Shown: positions 1 through 10,308 of the stretch, one piece after another
How positions within the stretch are numbered: the first letter of the stretch is position 1
How the letters are laid out: each line of letters opens with the position of its first letter
Assembly (NCBI GenBank): GCA_928212115.1
Contig: CAKMRJ010005412.1
Location: forward strand, 257,846,916-257,910,915
Direction: 5' to 3'
DNA: 64,000 nucleotides
Origin: Lactuca virosa
Taxonomy: Eukaryota > Streptophyta > Magnoliopsida > Asterales > Asteraceae
The notes under the pieces: model-generated
What the model was told of the DNA's origin: nothing
Databases searched by the model: none
Seen by the model: only the letters and a program-made list of their open reading frames with translations
Program-made: the position numbers and the translations under genes

Positions 1-969
1 AATGGTTTCTCGGGCTTTCACCAAATTCCGGTAGCCCTGGAAGATCAAGAGAAAGCCACCTTCACTTGTCCCTTTGCCACATTTGCTTATAGGCGTATGC
101 ATTTTGGTCTATGCAATGCACCCGCAACATTTCAGAGATGCATGGTGAGTATTTTTTCTGAATATGTCGAAAACATCATTGAAGTCTTCATGGATGATTT
201 CACAGTCTATGGAAACTCCTTTGATGAATGCTTGAGCAATCTAACAAAAATTCTGCAAAGGTGCATTGACACAGATCTTGTACTTAACTATGAAAAATGC
301 CATTTCATGGTGGACAAAGGATTGATTTTAGGTCATATTGTGTCCCAAAAAGGCTTGGAAGTTGACAAAGCCAAGATAGATGTTATCAAGAGTCTTCCTT
401 ACCCGACAAATGTTCGGGAAGTTCGTTCGTTTCTTGGTCATGCAGGTTTCTATCGGCGGTTCATCAAAGATTTTTCAAAGATTACGGTGCCGATGTGTCA
501 ACTACTCCAAAAAGATGTTGAATTTGAATTTACCCAACCATGCAAGGAGGCTTTTGATCGTTTGAAGGATTTACTTACCTCCGCTCCAATCATCCAACGA
601 CCTAATTGGGATCTCCCGTTTGAGATCATGTGTGACGCGAGCAACACGGCTGTAGGGGCGGTATTGGGTCAAAAGGTGGATCAAGCACATCATGTCATCT
701 ACTATGCATCAAGGACCCTTGATAGTACACAGAGCAACTATACCACAACAGAAAAAGAGTTGCTTGCTATTGCTTTTGCACTAGAGAAGTTCCGGCAATA
801 CCTCCTTGGAACTAAAGTGATCATATATTCGGACCATGTAGCCATAAAGTACTTACTACTCAAGAAAGATTCGAAGCCGAGGTTAATACGGTGGATGTTG
901 CTTTTGCAAGAGTTTGATATAGAAATCAAAGATAAAAGTGGGAAAGAATTTGGTTGCAAATCATCTTAG
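1..969 (+). pseudogene. pol: Athila-like reverse transcriptase and RNase H (5' cut by window)
   Basis: The open frame begins at base 1 and encodes the palm, thumb and connection of a gypsy RT followed by RNase H. Visible motifs are FGLCNAPATFQRCM, the catalytic VFMDDFTVYG block (the YxDD variant FMDD), FLGHAGFYRRFIKDFSKI, and RNase H signatures FEIMCDASNTAVGAVLGQ and YTTTEKELLAIAFALEKFR. It would copy the element RNA to DNA in cytoplasmic particles and degrade the RNA strand. The frame shifts near 950, where the expected VANHLSRI that links RNase H to integrase appears in another frame. The protein is therefore broken. Upstream gag/protease is not in the window. Confidence 0.9.
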
Positions 970-1806
970 TCGTATTGTGCCACCCGCAGACACCACACCA
1001 ATCCGTGACACATTCCCAGATGAGCATTTGTTCGTTGTCAAGGAAGCCCCATGGTATGCGGATATTGTCAACTATTTGGTCACAAATTAGTTTCCCCCGG
1101 AGTCCACACGTTGGCAAAAGGACAAAATCAAGAAGGAGGCCAATCGGTATGTATGGGATGAGCCTTACCTTTGGAAGTATTGTGCAGACCAAATGATCCA
1201 AAGGTGTGTTGAGCAAAAAAAGGTACAATCCATCCTTAACTTTTGTCATTCCTATGCTTGTGGAGGTCATTTTGGACCCCAAAGGACAGCTAGAAAAGTC
1301 ATTTTTCACGATTCTTATGTGTTGTGTGCACATTCTGATAAGTGCCAAAGATCCGGGTCCTTAAGCTCTAGGAATCAAATGCCCCTTACTCCCATTTTAG
1401 TATGTGAGATCTTTGATGTATGGGGTATTGACTTTATGGAACCATTTACGCCCTCTTTTGGTTGTTCATATATCTTGTTGGCGGTGGACTATGTGTCCAA
1501 ATGGGTGGAGGCCAAATCCACCCGTACTAATGATTCTAAAGTTGTGGTGGATTTTCTTAAGGCACAAATTTTCTCCCGATTTGGTACTCCAAAGGCTCTC
1601 ATAAGTGATCGTGGGACTCATTTTTGCAACCGGATGCTTGAAGCCGTTCTGAAGAAGTATGGGGTGACTCATAAAGTATCAATAGCCTATTACCCACAAA
1701 CCAATGGGCAACCATAGGTTTCAAATAGGCAAATCAAAAGCATTTTGGAGAAAACAGTCAATCCAAACCGCAAGGACTGGAGTATAAGGTTGGATGATGC
1801 CTTATG
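954..1806 (+). pseudogene. pol: Athila-like integrase, N-terminal and core part
   Basis: After the frameshift the reading continues with VANHLSRIVPPAD and HLFVVKEAPWYADIVNYL, meets an in-frame TAG near 1088, and shifts again near 1300 where the zinc-binding segment should finish. The catalytic core reads VWGIDFMEPF (first Asp), ALISDRGTHFCNRML (second Asp) and YYPQTNGQP, then a TAG before the expected VSNRQIKSIL. Coding stops at 1806 where element A is inserted, and the last third of integrase is found at 20905. It was an enzyme inserting the cDNA into chromosomes. At least two stops and two frameshifts make it non-functional. Confidence 0.87.
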
Positions 1807-1947
1807 TGTAACAAATCGTTATTTCAAACCTATGTAGGTCAATTTGTATTTCTTTTTAAATAATAAAGAGAAATTTTAGCATATTGTGTATATTTACATA
1901 ATTGACCCTCAAAAATAAATTATTAAACAATCTCGGTTGGGATGAAC

Positions 1948-2590
1948 CAAGTGATAGAGATTGTAACAAGGTTTCCAAAAACATAAAGAACACTAAAATC
2001 CGAGTTATAACAAAGAAGTTATGACCAATCGAAAATCCGCGACAAAACCGGCAAAACACTGTTCAGTGTAAAAACTGAAATTTCAATAAAAGGCTTTTTA
2101 GCCTTAACAATCTAAATGAAAGTTGTAGTTTATGTTAAACCGAGAACTTTCATAAAAAGAACGGCAAAATCTGACTTCGTATGTGGAAGTTACGATTTTT
2201 CTAAGTTTCAATATAGCAGTGTACAGCTAAAAACTCGAAATAAAGATCGAGTGATTTTTATCCGACACAACCTAAACGAGAATTGAAGGTCTCGTCAATA
2301 GTATTACAACGGTAAAAAGACAGACAAGAACGGACGTCGGATGAAGAAGTTATGAATTTTTAACGGATTCCCGTCCCGGTCTGTTTAAAATAATAATATT
2401 AAAAATAAAGTCAAAATTAGCCGACGAAGTCTAAACGAAAGTCATAGAGTATGATTTTACCTACGCGTGCTTATAAAGAACGCCAAAAACGGAGCTTGTA
2501 TGCGAAAGTTATATGATTTTCGCAAGTTTTTGGCACAAAAATAAAGAAAAATGGAAAACCGGGATTTTTCGCAAGCATGACCTTCGGACA
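1948..2590 (+). repeat. Four degenerate ~165-bp tandem units in U3 of LTR A
   Basis: Units start near 1948, 2114, 2274 and 2433 (spacings about 166, 160 and 159). Each carries a version of AAATGAAAGTTGTAG, then ATAAAGAACGCCAAAATC, then GAAGTTATGATTTTT. The same four-unit organisation is present in the 3' LTR (about 18070-18700) and in the solo LTR at 31041-31625. Confidence 0.75.
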
Positions 2591-2884
2591 CGTCATCCTC
2601 GCACGTGTCGGCTGCTGATTGGACCGAAGCCTTGCGTGGCACCTTCTGATTCGACCAACTCCGCGGTCTAGTCATCTTCGGACAACCTCGCATGAGACAC
2701 ACCGGAGACACCCCAGACATCACCCTCGGACGCTCCTCGGACACCCCCTTCGCACGTGCCCTTCTCCTACTGGACCGAAGTCCGGTCCAGTCCGACCTGC
2801 CAGCTGCGAGCCTGCTGTCCGAAGTAAGCCCATTCCTTCACCACCTGTCATGGCCTCGGGTCCGAAGCTGCGGCCTATATAAGG
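2587..2884 (+). promoter_or_regulatory. LTR A promoter: dyad plus TATA box
   Basis: TATATAAGG at 2876-2884 is a strong plant TATA box, followed by GCATACGAGGG. About 270 bp upstream, GACACGT (2587-2593) and ACGTGTC (2603-2609) form a dyad around nine bases, containing a G-box-like CACGTG. The stretch in between is rich in GGAC/TTCGGAC repeats. The equivalent TATA box in the 3' LTR is at 19018-19026. Confidence 0.65.
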
Positions 2885-3321
2885 CATACGAGGGCTTCCG
2901 ATTTATTTACATTTTTCACCCTAAATTTCACTCTTTTTCATATTTTCCACTTCCACAAACTCATACATAACCCCTAAAGCCCCGGTATCAAGCCTCAAAC
3001 CCTAAGCAAGCCTCGAATCCCCGAGATTCCCGAGAAGTTAACCTCTCTCCAGTCGAAACTCTGCTCAATTTGAGCCGGTTTCTCGGCAAATAAACTCCTT
3101 TTCGTGAAACGAAACTCTGTCCGATTCACCACCTATCAAGCGAGTACATACTCCCGTATTTTCATAATTTCTACTTTTTTAAGGGGGGGAATACAAGCAT
3201 AACACAAGAACTTTGTGTTATAAAATCATGATTTGAAATCATGATAAAACGACATTAAATCATTAAAAATACTCAAAACATTAAACTCTTTTATCATCTT
3301 ATATTTTTCCCCAACATTCAT

Positions 3322-3323
<2 letters not shown>

Positions 3324-3401
<78 letters not shown>

Positions 3402-3412
3402 GTATGTATATA
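3324..3412 (+). repeat. (TA)n microsatellite in LTR A
   Basis: A pure TA tract to about 3395 is followed by TGTATA variants. The 3' LTR has a longer tract at the same place (19468-19562), which explains part of the LTR length difference. Confidence 0.95.
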
Positions 3413-4753
3413 ACTAAGATTTAAAAGGCTTAGGACTCATAACTCATTCCGGGTCCTTTTCCTTGTTTGGATGTGGGCTTATAGTACTGGTTATTTGTCT
3501 GAGTGTCGTTTAAATTTTACTTATATATAAAATTATATATGTATATAAATATAATAGTTATTTCATCAGTTTAACTACCTTTGTAACATGCTGAGCAAGG
3601 GATTACATGCAAACATGGTTAAATACACATTCAGAAAGTACATATAAATTATAATAGGTATAATTTATACATAGAACAATAATTAATGATTCAAGTATAC
3701 TAGAATACACAGTCTTACAAGAAACAAGGGTTTTGATACAGAACAAATCAAGGGTTTACACTTATAAAATACATGTCAGAAATTCTAATTCAAGAACATA
3801 TTTCAGAATGATTGGGTTTTGATTCAAGAACATACTGTCAATCATTTATTTCAGAATGATTGGGTTTTCATAACTAATATACATGTAACGTTTATATGCT
3901 TTTTATGAGACACTCAATTCAGGTTGTTTAATTCATTTTAGACAACATAGGAAAAGCCCTGATATTATAACCAGAATCTCAAGCCGGGGATCGAAACAAG
4001 TTGTGTGTAGATCTATATCGGGATTGACAACCCCGCACTCAGGCTGCTAGCTACAGTCAGGCATACACGCCGATGAGTGGCAATTGTTGTCACTAGTTTA
4101 AATGGCCACAAAGCGTTTGTTTCAGGCCATCCGTCATAGTATGGTTATAATAACTCATTAAAAAGATATTAACAATACGTTAGTGTATAAACAACTAAAC
4201 GAAAGTACACCTTCAAAGTACCAGTTTACAGAATACAAAATATAATGGTTCAATACAGTTTTCAATAACAGCTGGTGGATCCAGGCACACTCTCAGATAT
4301 AAGTTTTCATAAAGGAATACAAATACAAAACATTAATACAAAGAGAACGGTTTAATGGGAATAAAACTACTTTTCATATAGAACAGAAAATATAGGATTT
4401 TCTGGAACAATTTACATATACAAGATGCAGAGACATCCTTTAAACATAAACACTTATGCACTCACTCAACTTTATGTTGATACTCTCTTTTCAAATTACT
4501 TGTATTCTCAGGGAAATAATACACAGGTACTCCCCGAGCTTTTTGAGAAGATGGAGCTATGTTGAGTCATATCTTCTTTTGTATAACTATATTTTGGTTC
4601 AATATACAATGATTGAACACATGTAAATACTTATACCTTTTAAATATAATGGTTGTTTGTACTTTGATTACTATGATGCATGTGTTGTGATACTACCATT
4701 GAAGTCCTCCAACCCCGGACGTTTCCACCGTCTGGTTTGGGGGTGTGACAGGT

Positions 4754-4765
4754 TGGTATCAGAGC
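4754..4765 (+). other. Primer binding site of element A (tRNA-Met type)
   Basis: TGGTATCAGAGC, three bases after the LTR end TGACA, is the complement of the 3' end of plant initiator tRNA-Met and primes minus-strand cDNA. 4766-5216 is noncoding leader with repeated ACTCATACTTACAAGTA-like words. Confidence 0.9.
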
Positions 4766-5216
4766 ATTGTTTATAGTGAACTCAGTATATCAATCCATAA
4801 AAGATATACAAACTATAAATACATCGGGACAAGGAGCTCTGACTACAAGTATACTTTTAAAGATTTAAGTATTTTTTATAAGAAGTATACTAACACTCAT
4901 ACCTACAAGTATAGTATCACAGTCATAAGAACACACTCATACTTACAAGTACAATATCACAATCATAAGAACTTAAAAGTATTTGGATGTTGAACACTAT
5001 AGTCAAACCTGGGCAGTTATGTAATCATATCTGGAATTAATATAGCCTGATCAACTATATTGATTTGAGATATGACCAACATGTGTTTGGGAGTGATAGT
5101 GGTGTTGCGACATGTCTAAAACTTACCATATACCTACAGAAGAACTATAGAACAGAACACACATATTAAAATACTACGGAGAGTATTTTACTAACCTTAC
5201 TTCTAATACAGAACCT

Positions 5217-5790
5217 ATGGCTGAACCCAATTTACCGGGAGACCCCTACAATCCACAGAATGCAGGCTGGATCACAGACTCAGACGAAGAACCCTTTGAG
5301 GACAGCGAGTCAAGTGGTACAGATACAGAGCCACAAGTCTGCAACCCTGGGGAGCGTCCCCCTGAGGCAAGAGGAAGCAGAACCCATACCCGAGTGGGGC
5401 CAATACATAAACCATTGGAGTCGACAAGACGGCCAACGCCCTCCTTACGGAATGGCACGAGGTTTCTATAACGTCTCTAGAGGAGGAACCGCTGACAGAG
5501 CTCTTCCAGTTATAGTAAACCGAATAGCCCGGCAGTTCGATCAATCAAGGATGTTGATCAATCAAATCCTAGAGTTGAATGCGGTTGCGCAGGCTAACAC
5601 TGCAGATATCCTTCGTCTTGACGAGATGCAAGATGACACCCAGCACCATACTGAAGCCCTTCAAAGGCAACTTAATGCTGCTGAATCAGAGATAAGAGAG
5701 CTGAGGGAGCATCAAACTGCCCAAGAAAGGCGCTGGAAAGCACAAGACGAAGCGGAACCTAGCAATTGTCGTAGAAACCGTCGCAAGTAG
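5217..5790 (+). pseudogene. Extra ORF upstream of gag in element A, coiled-coil-like
   Basis: An ATG at 5217 opens an acidic N-terminus (MAEPNLPGDPY, then GWITDSDEEPFEDSE). Around 5342-5362 the coherent sequence moves to the next frame, which continues VPLRQEEAEPIPEWGQYINH, a middle part IVNRIARQFDQSRM, and a C-terminal heptad-rich helix (ADILRLDEMQ, EALQRQLNAAESEIRELREH) ending RRNRRK at 5790. Total would be about 190 residues. It lies between primer site and gag, where standard Tekay elements have only leader. I do not recognise the family. The amphipathic C-terminus suggests an oligomerising or nucleic-acid-binding protein. One frameshift breaks it here. Extra ORFs in this position are known for Tat/Ogre relatives, less so for this lineage. 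Confidence 0.6.
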
Positions 5791-6296
5791 TGTTCACACT
5801 ACTTCTACTTTCTACTTTCTATATCGAATGTATATACTACTTTTCACGATATGTACAAAACCGAGTATCAATAAAACAATAAGCACTTTACTTCAACAAG
5901 AGTTAGTACAATTCTCATAAACATCCTATTCCAAAATTTGGATCACAGAAATGTTCCAGTGTTATTTTTCATACTTTCACTACGACCGCGAAAATGTTAT
6001 TCTTGGTAGGTCGGTTTGGTGTCGACATGGGGTATATTATAATCCTGCTTTAAGGTCAAGTTTTCTGGACCTTATATACTTAATATACCAATACAGTCGA
6101 CATGTACATTCATACTCTTTGAACAATAACCATTCAATTTCATATTATCTTGTTGCAAGTTGTACTTGCAGTGGATTTCTATTTCCAATTCTTTGTGAAA
6201 TTCATGTTGAATTAAGTGTTTAGTTCAGAGATATCAAATTCATATTCATTCTTGATATCTCACTATCTTTTTATCTATTAACTTTTATAGCAAGAG

Positions 6297-7470
6297 ATGC
6301 CTCCTCGTAGAAATCCAAGACGTATCAACACCAATGAAGCACCGACGCCACCCCCACCACCACCTCCTCAATTCGACCCTGCTATGTTTCAAGCGGCGGT
6401 CACGGCGGCTGTAGCGGCTGCCATGTCTCATATCCATACTCCTGGTGTTAGTGGGTCGGGAGTCGGTGCACATCCTTCTAACCATGGCGAAAGTCATGGG
6501 CATTCGCGAGAGTGCACTTATAAGGATATTTTTAATGCCAAACCCAGGACCTTTAATGGGACCGGGGGAGTTATGGCACTAAGACAATGGATAGAGAAGA
6601 CGGAAGCAATCTTTGAAATTTGCTCCTGTCCAGAGGGTAGCAAAGTTAAATTTGCTGCCTGTACTTTTTCTGATGGGGCTCTAACATGGTGGAATGGCCA
6701 CATTAAGTCACTTACTCTAGTAGTGGCTAACTCCATTAGCTGAGAGAACCTGAAAGCCATGTTAATGCGGGAATACTGTCCGCGATGGGAGATACAGAAG
6801 CTGGAGCAAGAACTATGGGCTCTTAAAATGGTTGGTACTGACATATCAACCTATACCAGTAGGTTCTGTGATCTGGCAATTCTTTGTCCGGATATGGTTC
6901 CTATGGAGAGCAAGAAGATTGAGAGATATATTTGGGGTATGTCGCCCCAAATTCAGTCAAGTGTTTTAGCTTCAAAGCCTATTACTTTTGACAGTGCCAA
7001 AGAGCTGGCACAATCTCTTATCGACCACGGAGCCCGTCAAAACTCTGTGTTTTCTGATCCAGAACAACCCAAGGAGAACAACAACAACAGGAAGAAGAAG
7101 GGTTGGAACAAGAGGAAGGGAAAATCTCCTCTGGAACCTGCAAAGAAGCAACAAGTAGTGGCAGTCCATGCTACTACTGTACATGCTACCATACCCGCTG
7201 CTATACCTGCTGCTGTCCCTAATAACCTTGCACCAACTAAGCCCTATGCTGGTATCCTCCCTAAATGCAACAAGTGAAATTTTTATCACAACGGAAATTG
7301 CCGAGAACTACAGTGCCGTAACTGCAACAGGAAAGGGCATACTGCCCGATTCTGTAGAATACCACCCCAACCACTTACCCAAGTACCTGCCGTTGGAGTA
7401 GGCCGAGCATGCTACCAATGCGGTGATGTGGGGGCATTTCATGAAAGATTGTACAAAAGCTGGAAATGCC
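6297..7470 (+). pseudogene. gag: Gag of element A
   Basis: The frame starts at an ATG at 6297, just after CTTTTATAGCAAGAG, which resembles a splice acceptor. The N-terminus MPPRRNPRRINTNEAPT is basic, followed by a proline run and an alanine-rich helix. The capsid-type retrotransposon gag domain runs from about 6510 (YKDIFNAKPRTFNGTGG, WIEKTEAIFEIC) to 7020 (FDSAKELAQSLIDHG). An in-frame TGA at about 6741 interrupts it. A Lys/Asn-rich segment (NNNNRKKKGWNKRKGK) precedes zinc knuckles: the first is damaged by TGA replacing a Cys codon at 7275, the next is CRNCNRKGHTARFC, and the last begins CYQCGDVGAFH before a frameshift into the pol frame near 7420. Gag forms the particle that packages RNA. 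Confidence 0.88.
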
Positions 7471-9092
7471 GGTGGAGTTGGGAGGATTTTAGCATTGGGT
7501 CACGAAGAAGCAGTGGCAGACCCTGTAGTGGTCACGGGTACGTTCCTTCTCAACAATACTTATGCATGCATTCTATTTGATTGTGGTGCTGAGAGGAGCT
7601 TCGTGAGCCATAATTTTAAACATCTACTAAATCAAAACTCCCAACTACTAAATGAAACGTTTACAGTAGAAATGGCTAACGGGAAATATGAATCCACTAA
7701 CGATATATACATAGGATGTATCCTTACCTTGAATGACTTGTCTTTCCCAATAGACCTTATGCCGGTCTCTATCAAAAGTTTTGACATCATAATAGGTATG
7801 GATTGGTTGTGCCCCAACCATGCCGACATCCTATGTTATGAAAGAGCTGTTCGTTTGAACTTGCCAACTAATGAAACTCTTATTATCTATGGCGACAAAC
7901 CCGGAACGAACCTTCAGATCATTTCTTGCATCAAGGCACAAAAGTACCTTCGCAAAGAGTACTGTGCTTTCTTAGCCCACGTCGTAGACAAAAAGCAAGA
8001 AGTGAAAGATATCGCGAGCATTCTAGAGGTTTGCAACTTTCCCGATATTTTTCCCGATGATCTTCCAGGAGTACCTCCCGAACGACAAGTCGAATTCCGA
8101 ATCGACTTAATCCCTGGAGCTACCCCTGTAGCCAAATCCCCCTATCGTCTTGCACCTTCTGAAATGCAAGAATTATCCAGCCAACTTAACGAACTCCTTA
8201 GTAAAGGTTTCATAAGACCAAGCTTCTCACCTTGGGGAGCACCGGTTTTGTTTGTAAAGAAGAAGGATGGATCATTCCGAATGTGCATAGACTACCACGA
8301 GCTAAATAAACTTACCATTAAAAATCGATATCCTTTACCTCGCATTGACGATCTGTTCGACCAACTTCAAGGTGCGAACTACTTCTCGAAAATAGACTTA
8401 AGATCCGGGTATCACCAGTTACGGATTTTGGAGGAAGACATTCCCAAGACCGCGTTTAGAACTCGTTATGGTCATTACGAGTTTATAGTGATGCCATTCG
8501 GATTGACGAATGCACCTGCTGTGTTCATGGATCTAATGAACAGAGTGTGTCGTCCATTCCTGGACAAATTCGTCATAGTCTTCATTGACGACATCCTTAT
8601 CTACTCAAGGAGCAAGGAGGAACATGGCCTACATCTTCGTCAAATATTACAAACCCTTAGGACAGAAAAACTCTATGCGAAGTTTTCAAAGTGCGAGTTT
8701 TGGATTAGGAAGTTTGAATTCCTAGGTCACGTGGTCAGTTCAGAAGGAATACACGTGGACCCTTCTAAAATCAAAGCAATTGAAAACTGGCCAGCACCCA
8801 AAACACCTACAGAAATCCGTCAATTCTTAGGTCTTGCTGGCTACTATCGCGGATTCATCCAAAATTTCTCCCGAATCGCTAAACCGCTTACCACCCTGAG
8901 GCAAAAGGGTGTAACTTTTAGTTGGGGAGGGAAGCAAGAAGCAGCATTCCAAACGCTCAAACAAGCCTTGTGCAGTGCACCGATCTTGTCTCTACCCGAA
9001 GGGACAGAGGACTTTGTAGTGTACTGCGATGCTTCAAATCAAGGGCTTGGGTGTGTACTTATGCAAAGAGGAAAGGTTATCTCCTACGTGAC
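7423..9092 (+). pseudogene. pol: Protease and reverse transcriptase of element A (interrupted by B)
   Basis: One long open frame covers the aspartic protease and most of RT. The protease has LFDCGAERSFVSH (DSG/DTG expected, here DCG) and IIIGMDWL. RT begins near VEFRIDLIPGATPVAKSPYR and shows WGAPVLFVKKKDGSFRMCID, KIDLRSGYHQLR, FGLTNAPAVFMDLMN and the catalytic VFIDDILIYSRS. The connection is FLGLAGYYRGFI, and RNase H begins DFVVYCDASNQGLGCVLMQ. True coding ends near 9090 in VISYV; the next 230 bases of open frame are LTR of element B. This is the best preserved pol segment in the window, with no internal stop over about 1.67 kb. Loss of RNase H and integrase continuity makes it inactive. Confidence 0.92.
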
Positions 9093-9291
9093 TTTTAGGG
9101 TTTTTACCTCCCTTTTTATAATAAGATCTAGTGAGTATGAGGTCCCCTTTGTGTTGATGATATCAGATCTGGACCTTGAGAGGTCCATAGAGTCACTACC
9201 TTCTAGCTTTTTGCAAGCAAATAAGCAATTGGAGACTAGGTTGCCATTTCTAGTGATATTTCTCCATTTGAGGCTTGATATGGGTTGCATG

Positions 9292-9316
9292 CACGTAAAG
9301 GTTGCACCTTTACGTG
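9292..9316 (+). other. Perfect 11-bp stem-loop in LTR B leader
   Basis: CACGTAAAGGT (9292-9302) and ACCTTTACGTG (9306-9316) are perfect complements around TGC. The same place in LTR C has TACGTTAAGTT-TGC-AACTTTACGTA (29215-29239), and LTR E has a variant at 48526-48555 on the minus strand. Sequence changes keep most pairing, which points to a selected structure. The 3' LTR copy of B is at about 15291-15315. Confidence 0.75.
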
Positions 9317-9569
9317 ACTTTTGAATGTTAGAAGGATGGATCTACTGTTTGGTGAAGCAGATCTGACCTCAAGAGATCTTTTGAGAGTTTTCATGGGAGG
9401 AACTCGCCGAGTCCATAAGGGACTCGACGAGTCGAGTCGGGTTGCCCCGTGACTCGCGATCTGTAACGACCCGGGGAGTATAGGGTTGACTCAGTGAGTC
9501 AAGTGAGGACCAGGAACGAGGAGGCAGGCATGTACTCGCCGAGTCACTCTAGTGCACTCGGCGAGTCTG

Positions 9570-9600
9570 GTCAATGTTGACTGTTGACTTCTGTTGACTT
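9570..9600 (+). promoter_or_regulatory. Cluster of TTGAC (W-box-like) cores in LTR B
   Basis: GTCAATGTTGACTGTTGACT and the following CTGTTGACTT hold several TTGAC cores, the binding core of WRKY factors. They follow the dyad cluster directly. The same order (dyads then GTTGAC repeats) is seen in LTR C at 29560-29620. Functional binding is inference. Confidence 0.5.
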
Positions 9601-9920
9601 TTAGGGATTAGTCAGTGTTTGGACTTATGAGCCATTAGAGGGGCATAATGGTCTTTTACCCTTCTTAGAGAACTTATAGAGAGGAGTTGGCCTAGCCTTT
9701 AGAAGTTGTATTAATTAGAGAATTTATTTATGTGATTAGGTGAAGGCTAGTGCAGTATTTCAGAGTTCGAGGTTTACCGAGTTACTCGAGGTGAGTCTTC
9801 TCACTATACTTTACCTAGGGTGGTAATTAGAGTTATGTGACAGAGTATTTTGTATGCTTTTTGCATGATGTGATTTCTATGTGATTTATGCTATGTATGT
9901 TACAGAGTTTACAGATTTAG

Positions 9921-10034
9921 GACCGGAAGGTCTGCAGAGTTAGGGCCAGAGGGCCCACAGAGTTATGGGACTGGAGGGTCCCACTGAGACATATTGACCA
10001 GAGGGTCAAACAGAGTTATAGCCTCGAGTGGCTA
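9921..10034 (+). repeat. Array of five small hairpins with CAGAGTTA spacers (LTR B)
   Basis: Hairpins are GACC-GGAA-GGTC (9921-9932), GGGCC-AGAG-GGCCC (9943-9956), GGGAC-loop-GTCCC (9967-9982), TTGACC-AGAG-GGTCAA (9994-10009) and TAGCC-loop-GGCTA (10019-10034). Most are joined by variants of CAGAGTTA. Stem sequences differ from unit to unit while pairing is kept. The 3' LTR has the same array at about 15914-16028. Confidence 0.8.
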
Positions 10035-10295
10035 ATACGTGTTGTGTGTGGTATTTTGGGGAACTCACTAAGCATTTATGCTTACAGTGTTTTTGTTTAT
10101 GTGTTTCAGGTACCAGTGAGGATCGCGGGAAGGCGCCGACATGATCAGTACACACTATTGGGGTTTTATACATTATGATCTTGGGATGTGTTTTTATGGA
10201 TTTGATATGTGATACATTGGGATTCGAGAATATTTATGAATGAAATTATATTTTAAAAAGAGAAAAATTGTTTTGAAATTTACGGTGTTACAAGT

Positions 10296-10308
10296 TGGTA
10301 TCAGAGCC
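10296..10308 (+). other. Primer binding site of element B
   Basis: TGGTATCAGAGCC, tRNA-Met type, starts four bases after the LTR end. 10309-10904 is leader with no convincing coding sequence. Confidence 0.9.

Larger units (their letters stand above)
1..1806 (+). mobile_element. Athila-like Ty3/gypsy element, left part in window
   Basis: This is pol sequence of an LTR retrotransposon whose 5' LTR and gag lie before the window. The RT has the FGLCNAPATFQRCM block typical of Athila relatives. Coding continues to GCCTTATG at 1806, is interrupted by element A, and resumes at 20905 with the same five bases TTATG. The amino-acid sequence joins logically across the gap (integrase RLDDAL followed by WAYHTAFKTPIG), so both parts are one element. 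The lineage call rests on RT similarity, a downstream third ORF and an LTR bounded by TGTTAGG/CCTAACA. Confidence 0.88.
1807..4750 (+). repeat. 5' LTR of element A (2944 bp)
   Basis: It starts TGTAACAAATCG and ends GGGTGTGACA just before the primer site. U3 contains four degenerate ~165-bp units (1948-2590). The TATA box is at 2876-2884. Downstream are the sequence CAAGCGAGTAC at 3138-3148 (a decayed donor-like site), a TA microsatellite, and a block near 3985-4095 (AGATCTATATCGGGATTGAC, CCCCGCACTCAGGC) that recurs in the minus-strand LTRs at 40390-40510 and 45150-45290. The LTR end (GGACGTTTCC, GTCTGGTTTGGG) also matches those LTRs, so they belong to one LTR superfamily. Confidence 0.95.
9093..10292 (+). 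repeat. Truncated 5' LTR of element B
   Basis: Homology to the 3' LTR begins at TTTTAGGGTTTTTACCTCCC (3' LTR position about 15096) and runs to ACGGTGTTACA before the primer site. The promoter part is gone. The remainder contains dyads at 9402-9412, 9422-9432, 9534-9544 and 9556-9566 (ACTCGNCGAGT), GTTGAC repeats at 9570-9600, a donor-like GAGGTGAGT at 9788-9796, and the small hairpin array at 9921-10034. Confidence 0.93.

Noticed and set aside
2457..2970. Frames in the U3/R part of LTR A (also 18583-19119)
   Set aside because: They arise in repetitive promoter sequence; matching frames in the two LTRs differ by frameshift and show no domain.
5951..6223. 90-codon frame between the extra ORF and gag of element A
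   Set aside because: AT-rich leader, low-complexity aromatic composition, no motif; more likely leader or intron sequence.
9402..9566. CRISPR-like array of spaced dyads
   Set aside because: Dyads are 11 bp, irregularly spaced and in plant LTRs; there are no uniform repeats or spacers.
10296..10308. TGGTATCAGAGCC as part of a tRNA gene
   Set aside because: Only the complement of the tRNA 3' end is present, always just after an LTR; it is a primer binding site.
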